Of a stretch of DNA of 64,000 nt, positions 35,780-45,246 are shown piece by piece. Under the pieces are notes generated by a model that saw only the letters and a list, made by a program, of their open reading frames with translations, was not told where the DNA came from and did not search any database. Numbering within the stretch: position 1 is the first letter of the stretch; each line of letters begins with the position of its first letter. Source of the stretch: Cohnella panacarvi Gsoil 349 (GTDB taxonomy: Bacteria; Bacillota; Bacilli; Paenibacillales; Paenibacillaceae); contig NZ_KI911563.1 in the NCBI RefSeq assembly GCF_000515335.1, positions 1,275,598 to 1,339,597 on the forward strand, written 5' to 3'. The translations under genes were made by a program, and so were the position numbers.

Positions 35780-37081
35780 TTAGAGCTTACGAAGCGCCGT
35801 CCGATGAGCATCGACCGTAAGGTCGATATCTTGCTCAGAGTGAGCGGTGGAGACGAACCATCCCTCATAGGCGGAAGGAGCGATATTGACGCCTCCGTCG
35901 AGCAGGCTGCGGAACACCGAGCGGAACGAGTCCGCGTTCGCTTGCTTCGCGGACTCGTAGTTAATGACGTGCTTATCCGTGAAGAAAGGGCATACCATCG
36001 AGCCTACTCGATTGATCGTCATCGGAACGCCCGCTTCCTTGGCGTTCCGCTCGAGGCCCGCTTGAAGCCGTACCGACAACCGCTCCAGCAGCTCGTAAGC
36101 TTCTTCCGTCATCAGCTTGAGCGTCGTATAACCCGCTGCCATCGCGAGCGGATTGCCGGACAACGTGCCCGCTTGGTAGATCGGACCGACCGGGGCCATC
36201 TGCTCCATGATCTCTCTCTTGCCGCCGTACGCGCCGACCGGCAGCCCGCCGCCGATCACTTTGCCGAGCGTCGTCAAGTCCGGCGTTACGCCGTACAGCC
36301 CTTGCGCGCAATGACGATGAACCCGGAAACCGGTCATAACCTCGTCGAAAATAAGCAGGCTGCCAAACTTCGTCGTGATATCGCGCAGCCCCTGCAGGAA
36401 GCCGGGCAGAGGAGGAACGACGCCCATATTGCCGGCGACGGGTTCCACGATGATCGCCGCGATCTCTTCGCCGAAGCGTTCGAAAGCGACCTTAACCGAT
36501 TCCAGATCGTTATAAGGAACGGTTAACGTGTGGCTCGCAACGCTCTCGGGAACGCCGGGGCTATCCGGCAGTCCGAGCGTGGCGACCCCCGAACCCGCCT
36601 TGATCAGCAGGCTGTCCGCGTGTCCGTGGTACGAGCCTTCGAATTTCAGAATTTTATTCCTTTTCGTATAGCCGCGAGCCAATCTTAGCGCGCTCATCGT
36701 CGCTTCCGTTCCGGAGTTGACCATGCGCACGACTTCGACGGAAGGCACTCGCTCGCAGACGAGTTCGGCCATCAGGGTCTCGAGCTCGGTCGGAGCGCCG
36801 AAGCTCGTGCCGTTCTCGGCCGTCCGCTTGATCGCTTCGACGACTTCCGAATGGGCATGTCCCGCGATGAGCGGACCCCAAGACAGCACGTAGTCGATAT
36901 ACGTCTGTCCGTCGATGTCGGTAATGCGGCTTCCTTCCCCGCGCGCGATCACCAGAGGCGTTAATCCGACGGATTTGAACGCGCGGACCGGACTGTTCAC
37001 CCCGCCGGGAATGACTTTCTTCGCTTGCTCGAAAGCGGCTTTGGACTTTGCGTCGTCGCGAATTCGACGATTTTCGCTCAT
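35780..37081 (-). CDS. hemL: Glutamate-1-semialdehyde 2,1-aminomutase
   Basis: 433 residues from ATG 37081 ([22 protein letters not shown] 8 bases upstream). PLP enzyme that makes 5-aminolevulinate, the second step of the C5 haem route. Motifs: [35 protein letters not shown], the PLP lysine in [18 protein letters not shown], and [12 protein letters not shown]. It is cut off from hemB by the opposite-strand Crp gene at 37171. Confidence 0.97.
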   Translation of the reverse strand: MSENRRIRDDAKSKAAFEQAKKVIPGGVNSPVRAFKSVGLTPLVIARGEGSRITDIDGQTYIDYVLSWGPLIAGHAHSEVVEAIKRTAENGTSFGAPTELETLMAELVCERVPSVEVVRMVNSGTEATMSALRLARGYTKRNKILKFEGSYHGHADSLLIKAGSGVATLGLPDSPGVPESVASHTLTVPYNDLESVKVAFERFGEEIAAIIVEPVAGNMGVVPPLPGFLQGLRDITTKFGSLLIFDEVMTGFRVHRHCAQGLYGVTPDLTTLGKVIGGGLPVGAYGGKREIMEQMAPVGPIYQAGTLSGNPLAMAAGYTTLKLMTEEAYELLERLSVRLQAGLERNAKEAGVPMTINRVGSMVCPFFTDKHVINYESAKQANADSFRSVFRSLLDGGVNIAPSAYEGWFVSTAHSEQDIDLTVDAHRTALRKL

Positions 37082-37170
37082 AATCGTCACACCCTACTAT
37101 CTAGATTGGAAATAGCTATGATACACTACGAATTAGAATGATTTTACCGGTTGAATGGAGGACGAAGACG

Positions 37171-37833
37171 ATGATCGAATGGTTAAAGAAAGTGTCATTA
37201 TTCGATAATCTTAACGACGAGCAGCTCGAACATATTCTAAGAATCGCCCAACGCCGCACGATACCCCAAGGCTCCCTCCTGTTCCAGGAGAAAGAACTCG
37301 GACATACGTTCTACGTCGTCTTGTCCGGATCGATCAAGCTGTTCACCCGGAGCAACAACGGCGAAGAGAAAGTGCTGTCGCTCGTCAACGCCGGCGAGAG
37401 CTTCGGAGAGCTGTCGCTGCTCGACGGCCGTCCGCGTTCCGCTTCCGCGCAAACGCTGGAGCCGACGACCGTGCTCGAGCTGTCCTCCGACCAGTTCATG
37501 GAACTTCTGCAGAACCATTTCGATATTACGAAAGGCATCCTGACCGAGCTGAGCCGCCGGCTGCGCAAGACGAACGAGCACGTGAACGATTTGACGTTCC
37601 TCGACGGACGCACGCGCGTGCTTAAGAATCTCATCACGCTAGCCAATCAGAACGGCAATCGCGAAGGCAACATCATCTCGATCCACATGGCGCTCAATTA
37701 CGACGAGCTCGCCCAGATGGCCGGCGTCACGAAAGCCGTGCTCTCCGACGTGCTTCGCGAGCTGGAATCCCGCGGCGTGCTTACGTTCGGCATCAACGAG
37801 TACAAGATTAACCTGCTGAAGCTGCGCGGCTAA
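37171..37833 (+). CDS. Crp/Fnr-family transcription regulator (paralogue 1)
   Basis: 220 residues from ATG 37171 (GGAGG 9 bases upstream). N-terminal cyclic-nucleotide-type beta barrel (13-120: GSLLFQEKELGHTFYVVLSGSIKLF, GESFGELSLLDGRPRSASAQT), dimer helix, and C-terminal winged helix (DELAQMAGVTKAVLSDVLRELESRGVL). No Fnr-type cysteines, so not an obvious iron-sulphur sensor. The recognition helix lacks the usual R-E-x-V-S-R pattern, suggesting a changed DNA target. It lies on the opposite strand inside the hem block, divergent from hemL and ending 3 bases from hemB. Ligand and regulon unknown. Confidence 0.88.
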   Translation: MIEWLKKVSLFDNLNDEQLEHILRIAQRRTIPQGSLLFQEKELGHTFYVVLSGSIKLFTRSNNGEEKVLSLVNAGESFGELSLLDGRPRSASAQTLEPTTVLELSSDQFMELLQNHFDITKGILTELSRRLRKTNEHVNDLTFLDGRTRVLKNLITLANQNGNREGNIISIHMALNYDELAQMAGVTKAVLSDVLRELESRGVLTFGINEYKINLLKLRG

Positions 37834-37836
37834 CGC

Positions 37837-38826
37837 TCAGCTTTCCTGCAGCCAGCGAGCAGCATCCTTCGCATGATACGTAATGATCAACTCGGCGCCC
37901 GCGCGTTTCATGCCCGTCAGCGTCTCGAGCACGATCGACTTCTCGTCGATCCACCCTTGCATCGCCGCCGCTTTTACCATCGAATATTCCGCGCTCACGT
38001 TATAGATGACGATCGGCAGATCGTATCTGTCCCGCAGCATTCTAACGATATCCAGATAGGCCAGGCCGGGCTTCACCATGAGGAAGTCCGCGCCTTCCTC
38101 CGCGTCGGACTGCGCTTCGCGCATCGCTTCGCGCGCGTTAGCCGGATCCATCTGATAGGTCTTGCGGTCGCCGAATTGCGGCGACGAATGCGCCGCTTCG
38201 CGGAATGGCCCGTAATAGGCAGACGCGAACTTAACCGAGTAAGACATAATCGGCGTATTCGCGAAGCCTGCGTGATCCAGCGCTCCGCGAATCGCCGTCA
38301 CGAAGCCGTCCATCATATTCGAAGGGGCGATTATGTCCGCGCCTGCCTTCGCCTGCGATACCGCCGTCTTCGCCAGAAGCTCGAGCGATTCGTCGTTGTC
38401 GATTTCCGCCCCGCAATCCGTCTGATGAACAACCCCGCAATGTCCGTGATCCGTGAACTGGCACAAGCAAGTATCCGCGATAACGATAAGATCCGGCCGC
38501 AACGCTTTGATTCGGCGAATGCCCCGTTGTACGATGCCGTTGTCTTCGAATGCCGAAGTACCGACGGCGTCTTTGCTGCTCGGAACTCCGAATACGAGAA
38601 CCGACTTGATCCCCGCCGCCGCGATTTCGCCTATTTCCTTCTCCAACGTGTCGAGCGACCAATGATAGACGCCGGGAATCGACGGAATTTCGTGCTGAAC
38701 GCCTTCGCCCTCCGTGATGAAGATCGGCGCGATGAGATCGTTAACGCTTAGGCTCGTCTCTCTTACCATGCTGCGCAGCGCAGCCGATCCTCTTAATCTG
38801 CGATGTCTTGCGATCGGATATGCCAT
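37837..38826 (-). CDS. hemB: Delta-aminolevulinic acid dehydratase (porphobilinogen synthase)
   Basis: 329 residues. Condenses two 5-aminolevulinate to porphobilinogen. Zinc site DTCLCQFTDHGHCGV, the two substrate lysines in YSVKFASAYYGPFREAA and DFLMVKPGLAYLD, and N-terminal RRLRGSAALRSMVRET. Preceded by cobA/hemD with a 6-base gap. Confidence 0.98.
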   Translation of the reverse strand: MAYPIARHRRLRGSAALRSMVRETSLSVNDLIAPIFITEGEGVQHEIPSIPGVYHWSLDTLEKEIGEIAAAGIKSVLVFGVPSSKDAVGTSAFEDNGIVQRGIRRIKALRPDLIVIADTCLCQFTDHGHCGVVHQTDCGAEIDNDESLELLAKTAVSQAKAGADIIAPSNMMDGFVTAIRGALDHAGFANTPIMSYSVKFASAYYGPFREAAHSSPQFGDRKTYQMDPANAREAMREAQSDAEEGADFLMVKPGLAYLDIVRMLRDRYDLPIVIYNVSAEYSMVKAAAMQGWIDEKSIVLETLTGMKRAGAELIITYHAKDAARWLQES

Positions 38827-38832
38827 CGTTGT

Positions 38833-40392
38833 CTATTCTCCTCTCATGATGCGACGCCGCTCCGCTAAAGCCTCGACCATGCCGTCGATCGTCGCGTGCT
38901 GTGGAACGACCGTAACTTGAATGCCGCGTTTCTCCGCCGTTTCGGCGGTCACGGGACCGATACATACGATTTCGATGCCTTGCAGCGCGGCGACCGGATC
39001 ATCGATGCCGTTAAGCTTAAGCGCCTCCAGCAGATTGACGACAGTGGACGAGCTAGTGAACGTAATGACGTGGATTTGCTTCTTCTCCAGCATCTCGGCG
39101 ATCCACATATCCTTAGGCGCCGATAGCGCCGTCTCGTACACATCGATCTCTATCGCCTCGACGCCCAGCTCCCGCAGCTTCTTCGGAAGCAGCTCCCTAG
39201 CGAGATTCCCTCGCGGCAGCAACGCTTTCTGCCCCCGTATAACTAATCCGTCAAGCTTATCCGCGAGTCCTTCCGCTTGATAGCTTTCCGGAAGCAGATC
39301 GGCGCGAATCCCTCTTTGCGCCAATTCCTGGGCGGTCTTCGGACCGACGGCAGCGAACTTCGCGCGATGGAAGCGACGGATATCGACGGCTTCACTCTCT
39401 AACCAGCGGAAAAAGTATTCGACGCCGTTCACGCTAGTCAGAATGACCCAATCGTAAACATCCGCCTGAGCCAGCGCTTCCCGGATCGCCTGAACGTTGC
39501 CGGCAGCGTCCGGAAGTCTCGTCTCGATGACCGGATACTCGTACGTCTCGGCCCCGAGATCGTCCAGCTTGGCGACCAGTTCGCTTGCTTGGGAGCGCGC
39601 GCGCGTGACGAGCACCCGCTGGCCGAAGAGCGGCTTCCGCTCCACCCACGAGAGCGTCTCGCGCTGGCCCACGACATCGCCTACGACGATGACCGCCGGC
39701 GGCTTGAAGTTCGCCTCGCTGACTTTCGCTTCGATATCGCCCAGCGTGCCGACGAGCGTTCGCTGCTCGGCGCGAGTACCCCATTGCACGAGCGCAACGG
39801 GCGTCTGCGGAGATCGGCCGTGTTTGACTAGCTGCTCGCTTATATAGCCGATTTTGGCTACGCCCATCAGAAAGACTAACGTGCCGGTAGCGTTCGTCAC
39901 TTTGTCCCAATGAATCGACAGATCAAGCTTGTCCGGACTCTCATGTCCGGTAATGACGGAGAAGGAGGAGGCCAAGTCTCGATGAGTCACCGGGATGCCG
40001 GCGTATGCCGGCACCGAGATCGCCGAAGTAATGCCGGGAATAATCTCGTATTCGACGCCGTTCTGGCGCAGCAGCTCCGCTTCTTCCCCGACTCGGCCGA
40101 AGACGGTCGGATCCCCGCCTTTCAGGCGAGCGACGGACTTGCCCTGCAGCGCCAAATCGACGAGCAACTGATTGATTTCTTCTTGTTTCATCGTATGGCG
40201 GTCCGGCAGCTTGCCGACGTAAATCCGCTCTGCGTCTTGTCTCGCGTGATTGAGCAGCTGAGGCCCCGCGAGACGGTCGAATACGACGACGTCCGAGCGC
40301 TTCAGCGCCTCCAGACCTCGGATCGTTATGAGTTTCGGATCCCCCGGACCCGCTCCCACCAAATAGACTTTGCCAATCTTCCCCGTGTTCAT
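38833..40392 (-). CDS. cobA-hemD: Fused uroporphyrinogen-III methyltransferase / uroporphyrinogen-III synthase
   Basis: 519 residues from ATG 40392 ([19 protein letters not shown]), 4 bases after hemC. Residues 1-250 are a SUMT/CobA methyltransferase ([47 protein letters not shown]) that makes precorrin-2. From about 265 to the end is a HemD fold ([57 protein letters not shown]) that closes hydroxymethylbilane to uroporphyrinogen III. The fusion puts the branch point of haem and sirohaem on one chain. The reading frame is continuous. Confidence 0.96.
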   Translation of the reverse strand: MNTGKIGKVYLVGAGPGDPKLITIRGLEALKRSDVVVFDRLAGPQLLNHARQDAERIYVGKLPDRHTMKQEEINQLLVDLALQGKSVARLKGGDPTVFGRVGEEAELLRQNGVEYEIIPGITSAISVPAYAGIPVTHRDLASSFSVITGHESPDKLDLSIHWDKVTNATGTLVFLMGVAKIGYISEQLVKHGRSPQTPVALVQWGTRAEQRTLVGTLGDIEAKVSEANFKPPAVIVVGDVVGQRETLSWVERKPLFGQRVLVTRARSQASELVAKLDDLGAETYEYPVIETRLPDAAGNVQAIREALAQADVYDWVILTSVNGVEYFFRWLESEAVDIRRFHRAKFAAVGPKTAQELAQRGIRADLLPESYQAEGLADKLDGLVIRGQKALLPRGNLARELLPKKLRELGVEAIEIDVYETALSAPKDMWIAEMLEKKQIHVITFTSSSTVVNLLEALKLNGIDDPVAALQGIEIVCIGPVTAETAEKRGIQVTVVPQHATIDGMVEALAERRRIMRGE

Positions 40393-40396
40393 CCGC

Positions 40397-41335
40397 CTAC
40401 TCCCTCGCTTCCGCCAATAACTGGTCCGCTCCCCGGCGCAATAGCGCTTCGGCGACCTCATAACCTACTTTGCCCGGATCGCTGCCCGTCGCGGTTTCCC
40501 GAAGCAGCTTGACGCCGTCCGGAGACGATACGATTCCGGTCAAAGTAACCGGCGAGCCCGCGTCCGCGGAGCTTGCCTCGGCGAATGCGCCGATCGGAAC
40601 TTGACACCCGCCGTTCAGCAAGCCGAGCAGTCTGCGTTCCGCGGAAACCGCTCTCTCGGTCACCGGGTCGTTCACGAGATGCAATATGGCCAGCACGTCT
40701 TCATCGTCCCCGCGGCATTCGATCGCGAGCGCGCCCTGGCCGACCGCAGGCAAGCAGACGTCCGTCGGCAAATACGCCGTGATCTTCTCTTTCCATCCCA
40801 TGCGATGCAAGCCGGCGGCCGCGAGCAGGATCGCGTCGAAGCCTTCCTCGGACAGCTTGCGGATACGCGTATCGATATTGCCGCGTATCGATTCGATCCG
40901 CAAATCCGGACGTCCCGCCAGCAGCTGAGCGGCCCTTCTTAAACTGCTCGTACCGACTCGCGCCCCTTGCGGAAGCTCCTCCAGGCTGGTCGCCGTGTTC
41001 GAGATCAAGCAGTCTCTCGGATCTTGTCTAGCCGGCACCGCGCCGACGACTAAGCCTTCCGGCAGCTCGAACGGCATATCTTTCATGCTATGAACGGCAA
41101 AGTCGATCTCCCCGTCAAGCAGCGCTTGCTCGATTTCTTTGACGAACAAGCCTTTGCCCCCGACCTTCGACAACGTCACGTCCAGTATCCGGTCGCCTCG
41201 CGTCACGATCGGTTTGACCTCGAACGTATAATGAAGCCCCGCCTCCGCGCACAGCTTGCTTATCGCGTCGATCGTCTGCTGCGTCTGCGTCAATGCCAGC
41301 GTGCTCTGCCGGCTTCCGACAATGATTTTGCGCAT
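40397..41335 (-). CDS. hemC: Hydroxymethylbilane synthase (porphobilinogen deaminase)
   Basis: 312 residues. Polymerises four porphobilinogens. Motifs: [55 protein letters not shown], and the dipyrromethane cofactor cysteine in [15 protein letters not shown]. Preceded by the precorrin-2 dehydrogenase gene with a 6-base gap. Confidence 0.98.
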   Translation of the reverse strand: MRKIIVGSRQSTLALTQTQQTIDAISKLCAEAGLHYTFEVKPIVTRGDRILDVTLSKVGGKGLFVKEIEQALLDGEIDFAVHSMKDMPFELPEGLVVGAVPARQDPRDCLISNTATSLEELPQGARVGTSSLRRAAQLLAGRPDLRIESIRGNIDTRIRKLSEEGFDAILLAAAGLHRMGWKEKITAYLPTDVCLPAVGQGALAIECRGDDEDVLAILHLVNDPVTERAVSAERRLLGLLNGGCQVPIGAFAEASSADAGSPVTLTGIVSSPDGVKLLRETATGSDPGKVGYEVAEALLRRGADQLLAEARE

Positions 41336-41341
41336 GGTGTG

Positions 41342-41995
41342 TTATCCTTTCCTTCCAAGTGCTCGCACTTTTAATCTTTCTATTATAGCGTGAATATCCG
41401 CCCGATCGTCCAGCTTGCTCCATTCGGTCAGCGACTGATCCGTAGACGCCTCCTCTAACAGCCTGCGCCGCTCGATCGGATCGGCGACCTCCGCCTTAAT
41501 CCATGACCGAATCTTCCTTAACCCGATCAAGTAATCCGCATACTCCGGCCCGTAACGATCCCTAAGCTCGCCGATAATGCGCGAAGCCACCGCCGGGCCG
41601 GAACCGGATGCGCTCGCCGTCAATACGAGATCGCCTCGCCTTAACACGGCCGGAACGATAAAGTCTCCTGCTTCGCCGCCGTCAGCCGCATTCGCCGGTA
41701 TCCCCCGCCTATTCGCCTCGGACAAGACCGCTGCGTTCGCCTCGGGACTGTCCGTCGCCGCGAATACAAGCATAGCGCCTTCGAGATCGCCGTCGGCATA
41801 TGCTTTCGGCACGTGGCGAATCCGGCCTGCTTCCGCCAGCTCCGACAGTTCCGGGTTCAGCTTCGGACTGACGATCGTAACGTTCGCGCCGGCATCGAGC
41901 AGCCCTCGCGCTTTCCGCGCGGCGACGGCTCCGCCTCCGATCACGACGCACGTTCGGTCCTTCAAGTTCAATAAGATCGGGTACCATTCGGACAC
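41342..41995 (-). CDS. Precorrin-2 dehydrogenase (sirohydrochlorin synthase)
   Basis: 217 residues from GTG 41995 (AAAGGAG upstream). NAD-dependent oxidation of precorrin-2 to sirohydrochlorin on the sirohaem branch, like B. subtilis YlnF or the N-terminal part of CysG. Rossmann motif VVIGGGAVAARKARGLLDAGANVTIVSP, ATDSPEANAAVLSEA, and DLVLTASASGSGPAVASRI. Its place between hemX and hemC joins sirohaem production to the haem operon. No separate ferrochelatase is seen here. Confidence 0.93.
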   Translation of the reverse strand: MSEWYPILLNLKDRTCVVIGGGAVAARKARGLLDAGANVTIVSPKLNPELSELAEAGRIRHVPKAYADGDLEGAMLVFAATDSPEANAAVLSEANRRGIPANAADGGEAGDFIVPAVLRRGDLVLTASASGSGPAVASRIIGELRDRYGPEYADYLIGLRKIRSWIKAEVADPIERRRLLEEASTDQSLTEWSKLDDRADIHAIIERLKVRALGRKG

Positions 41996-42016
41996 GTCTA
42001 TCCGGCTCCTTTACGC

Positions 42017-42838
42017 CTAGAACATATGATGGAACGAGGAGAACGCGCTGGCGAAAAAATCGGCGACCATGAGCGCATATCCGATCAGGCTCCACTTAGC
42101 CGATTCGCCGCCGGCCTCCCGCGCCAACCGGCTGCGGATGAGGGAGACGATGTACGCAGCGCCAGCCGCGTAGGCAAGCAACGCCTTCAGGTCGAGCAGC
42201 TCCCCTCCGTTCGCCGAGAGCAGCAACGCGGCCGTTCCCGTGGATAGCGACAACAGCAACAGCGGCACGCCGATAAGTCCGGAACGGAACGCGTATGTAT
42301 CGATGAGCTGCAGCCCCGGCATTCGGCTCATCACCGGCGACCATCGCTTCGTCTTCAGGCGGCGATGCAGGTACAAGTACATTCCGTATAGAAGCGCCGT
42401 TACGGTCAACACCGCGAAAGCCAGCGTGATGAAGCTGATATGCACGACGAGCAGCCGTCTTGCAACCTCTTCCGTCCCCAGCTCCATTCGCCTGCCGGGA
42501 TACTCAAGCAAATTGAGCGCCAATACGGCGAAGCCGACGACATTGACCAACAAGACGAGCAGATCGGCCCGAAGCCATCGAAGGAGCACGAAGGAAGCCG
42601 ACACGAGCAGCCATGATACGTAGAACAGAAACTCCCTGATCGTAAGCTTCGGGTCCGACAGGCTTTCGATCAGAATATACAGCAGGAACGCCGTCTGTAT
42701 GACCCATACAAAAACAAGCAGCCCTGTTCCGACTTTTCTCGCGCTCCGGTTGCCGGAAGCGGCGTCGGATACGAAGAATAGCAGACTCAGGGCATAAATA
42801 TACAAGACGGCGTCCGTTAACAAATCTTGCGTCATCAT
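42017..42838 (-). CDS. hemX: HemX/CcsA-like membrane protein
   Basis: 273 residues with about eight hydrophobic segments spread over the length (near 7-25, 36-58, 66-87, 92-110, 130-152, 182-206, 215-235, 247-265). Cytochrome c assembly (CcsA)-type family. In B. subtilis HemX lowers HemA levels. Follows hemA by 28 bases; RBS before the ATG-ATG pair at 42838. Confidence 0.88.
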   Translation of the reverse strand: MMTQDLLTDAVLYIYALSLLFFVSDAASGNRSARKVGTGLLVFVWVIQTAFLLYILIESLSDPKLTIREFLFYVSWLLVSASFVLLRWLRADLLVLLVNVVGFAVLALNLLEYPGRRMELGTEEVARRLLVVHISFITLAFAVLTVTALLYGMYLYLHRRLKTKRWSPVMSRMPGLQLIDTYAFRSGLIGVPLLLLSLSTGTAALLLSANGGELLDLKALLAYAAGAAYIVSLIRSRLAREAGGESAKWSLIGYALMVADFFASAFSSFHHMF

Positions 42839-42866
42839 GAGGGCAGCGCCTCCCGCTTCCCTACCG

Positions 42867-44279
42867 TTATCGAATCGCGCCCGCGAGCTTGGACAGCAAG
42901 CCGCCTTGATCCAAGCCTGAACCGACTGCCGTCTCCGGCGCTTTAGCCGCCGCTAAGGTCGCATCCTTGCGGGACTTTTCCTCCGCCTTCTGTTGCGCCT
43001 TCAGCTTCGCGACGTCTTCCTCGAGCGCGAATAGCTGCACGAACAGCTTCATCGCTTCGTCGCTGCGTTTTTCGGCGGACAGTTCTTTAATGCGGAGAAT
43101 CGGATCATGAATCACTTGGTTGACGATGCTCTTCGTCAGCTTGCGGATCACTTTCACTTGTCTTTCGTCAAGCTCCGGAAGCTTCCGAAGCAAGCTGTCG
43201 AGCGTGCTTTCCTGAATGCTCGCGGCTTTCTCTTGCAAAGCGCGAATGAGCGGGCTTACGCCGAGCGTAGCGTACCATTGACGGTAAGCCTCCTCCTCAA
43301 GCTCGATCATCTCTTCGATGATCGCGGCTTCTTGGCGGCGCTTGGCTATATTGTTCTCTACGATGCCTTCGAGATCGTCGATATCGTAAAGGAATACGTT
43401 CGGTATGTCGCCGGTAGACGGCTCGATATCCCGCGGCACGGCGATATCGATCAGGAACAGCGGCTTTTTCTTGCGGCTCGCCATGGCAGCCTCGACTTGC
43501 TCGCGGGTCAGAACGAACCGTTGCGCGCCGGTGCTGCTGATCACGATGTCGACATCCTTGAGGCGGTTCATCGCCTCTTCGAACGCAAGCGCCTCGCCTT
43601 GGAACTTCTTGGCGAGATCTTGCGCGTTCTCGAGCGTCCGATTGACGACCAGCACCTCTTCGGCTCCGTTCGCGTGCAGGTGCTGCGCGGTCAATTCGCT
43701 CATCTTGCCGGCGCCGACGATCATAATCGTCTTCTCGTCGAACCGTCCGAAGATGCGTTTGCCCAGCTCGACGGCCGCATAGCTGACCGACACGGCGTTC
43801 TCGCCGATCGACGTATCGGAATGCGCTCGTTTCGCGAGCGTAATCGCCTGCTTGAACAAGCGGTTGAACAACGTTCCCGTCGCCCGTTCTTCTTGAGCCA
43901 GCAAGAACGCGTCCCGCACTTGGCCCAATATTTGCGTCTCTCCGATCACCATCGAATCCAGACCGCATGCGACGCGGAACAAGTGCTCTACCGAACGATC
44001 GTCCTCGTACATGTACAAGTGGGAATTGAACTGCTGGCGCGGCACGGAGAACCACTGCTCCATGAACGAGCGGATATAGTGCCCGCATAGGTGGAGCCGG
44101 TCTACGACCGCGTAAATCTCCGTTCGGTTGCAGGTAGCGACGATGACGCCTTCGAGAATGCCCGTCGTCGCTTTGAGCGCTTGAAGCGCCTTCGGCAGAT
44201 CCGATTCAGAAAGCGCGAACTTCTCGCGGATTTCTACGGGTGCTGTACGATAATTAAGACCGACGACGATCAGATGCAC
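42867..44279 (-). CDS. hemA: Glutamyl-tRNA reductase
   Basis: 470 residues from GTG 44279 (MHLIVVGLNYRTAPVEIR); the frame upstream to 44330 is not needed. First committed step of C5 tetrapyrrole synthesis. Catalytic C50 in IVATCNRTEIYAV; substrate loop VACGLDSMVIGETQILGQVRDAF; NADPH domain IMIVGAGKMSELTAQHL; C-terminal dimerisation helices. The C-terminal tail after about 430 is Lys/Ala-rich and longer than usual. First gene of the haem block; a TATAAT on the minus strand at 44336-44341 is the likely -10. Confidence 0.96.
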   Translation of the reverse strand: MHLIVVGLNYRTAPVEIREKFALSESDLPKALQALKATTGILEGVIVATCNRTEIYAVVDRLHLCGHYIRSFMEQWFSVPRQQFNSHLYMYEDDRSVEHLFRVACGLDSMVIGETQILGQVRDAFLLAQEERATGTLFNRLFKQAITLAKRAHSDTSIGENAVSVSYAAVELGKRIFGRFDEKTIMIVGAGKMSELTAQHLHANGAEEVLVVNRTLENAQDLAKKFQGEALAFEEAMNRLKDVDIVISSTGAQRFVLTREQVEAAMASRKKKPLFLIDIAVPRDIEPSTGDIPNVFLYDIDDLEGIVENNIAKRRQEAAIIEEMIELEEEAYRQWYATLGVSPLIRALQEKAASIQESTLDSLLRKLPELDERQVKVIRKLTKSIVNQVIHDPILRIKELSAEKRSDEAMKLFVQLFALEEDVAKLKAQQKAEEKSRKDATLAAAKAPETAVGSGLDQGGLLSKLAGAIR

Positions 44280-44335
44280 GGGGCATTCACCTGCCTTCCT
44301 AAGGAGCGAATTCGATTCATTCCAAATCAATTTTC

Positions 44336-44341
44336 ATTATA
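44336..44341 (-). promoter_or_regulatory. Candidate -10 element for hemA
   Basis: TATAAT on the minus strand, 57 bases before the hemA GTG. No convincing -35 was found 16-18 bases upstream, so this is only a partial promoter call. Confidence 0.4.
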
Positions 44342-44487
44342 GCACAATTGGACGACCGCTCTGTCGCCAAATTTGAACACTTTTCGAATAACCCTGCCAT
44401 GCCTTTAAGACCTTTTCTTGCTAGTGTCGGCCTGCTGCGTTCAATCTATTCCCTCGACCGGCGTCGCGCGAGCAAGATATCACGTAC

Positions 44488-44515
44488 AAAAAACCACAGG
44501 GCGCATGCCCCGTGG
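44488..44515 (-). terminator. Terminator after speD
   Basis: On the minus strand CCACGGGGC/GCCCTGTGG stem (one mismatch, 4-base loop; 44494-44515) followed by TTTTTT (44488-44493). Confidence 0.88.
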
Positions 44516-44532
44516 CGAGTTTGATATCGTTA

Positions 44533-44931
44533 TTAGACGAGTTCAGCCAGCTTGATCTTCGGTTCTTCGACTTGCATCTCGCCAAGACCGCGGACCAACT
44601 TCTTCGCAAACGTCTTCTCCGGCTTGATCACGTTAATCAAATAGTCGATCGCAAGCTGCGGATCTACCGTTTCGCCGCAAGTATAGCAGTCGATCGCGGC
44701 GAATCCTCTCTCAGGATACGTATGAATGGACAGATGGCTCTCGGACAGCAGTACGAGCACCGTAGCGCCTTGCGGCTCAAATTGTTTGGCTTGAACCGAG
44801 AGAACGGTTGCGCCGCACGCTTCAGCGGCTTCTACCATGTGGGATTGAAGCAGCTCCGCGCTGTTCAACAGATCGACGTTTCCTCCCCATGTATCGACCG
44901 CAACGTGTCTTCCGAAAGTTGAATATTCCAT
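44533..44931 (-). CDS. speD: S-adenosylmethionine decarboxylase proenzyme
   Basis: 132 residues. Makes decarboxylated SAM for spermidine synthesis. The self-cleavage motif LLSESHLSIHTYPE (61-74) places the pyruvoyl serine at S65 after E64; conserved C85 in CYTCG. Class 1B, bacterial size. Alone between two terminators, with a structured upstream region. Confidence 0.97.
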   Translation of the reverse strand: MEYSTFGRHVAVDTWGGNVDLLNSAELLQSHMVEAAEACGATVLSVQAKQFEPQGATVLVLLSESHLSIHTYPERGFAAIDCYTCGETVDPQLAIDYLINVIKPEKTFAKKLVRGLGEMQVEEPKIKLAELV

Positions 44932-45203
44932 CTTTCGGTTCCCCCTTCCTAGGAATAAAATGTGTGAAACTTTTCATCCGCTAGGACCTACGTCATTCAC
45001 TTGGAGGGAATCTGTCTGTATTCCTTTGAGAGTGAATCCTGGTTCCTATTGTGTTGTCAACGAAACTAAAAATAACATCTATCCGCATGAAATGCAATAC
45101 TTTTTTTTGCGCGTCTTTACCCCCCGCCATACCGCGCCCAGCTTAGGAAAACCGGGTGTCGGCCCGAAACCGCTGCCGGGCGATTCTCCGCGATCCGCAG
45201 GCA
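44932..45203. other. Intergenic region upstream of speD
   Basis: About 270 bases without a gene. A possible promoter for speD on the minus strand is TTGCAT, 17 bases, TATTTT near 45072-45100. A nested inverted repeat lies at 44995-45037. The stretch 45120-45200 is GC-rich with nothing recognisable. Confidence 0.5.
44995..45037. repeat. Nested inverted repeat in the speD leader
   Basis: ATTCACT (44995-45001) and AGTGAAT (45031-45037) enclose GGAAT/ATTCC, so two stacked stems of 7 and 5 bp form in the same orientation, about 65-105 bases before the speD ATG. It could be an RNA element or an operator. Confidence 0.6.
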
Positions 45204-45233
45204 ACAACAAAAGGAGCCGTATCGTCGGCTCCC
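45204..45233 (-). terminator. Terminator after the 45.2-kb unknown gene
   Basis: GGAGCCG/CGGCTCC stem (45213-45219 with 45226-45232) and a TTTTGTTGTTG tail on the minus strand. Confidence 0.8.
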
Positions 45234-45246
45234 TAGAATGGCAAAT

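Noticed and set aside
38833..40392. CobA-HemD fusion as an assembly error
   Set aside because: The frame is continuous through a plausible linker, both domains are complete, and such fusions are common in Bacillota.
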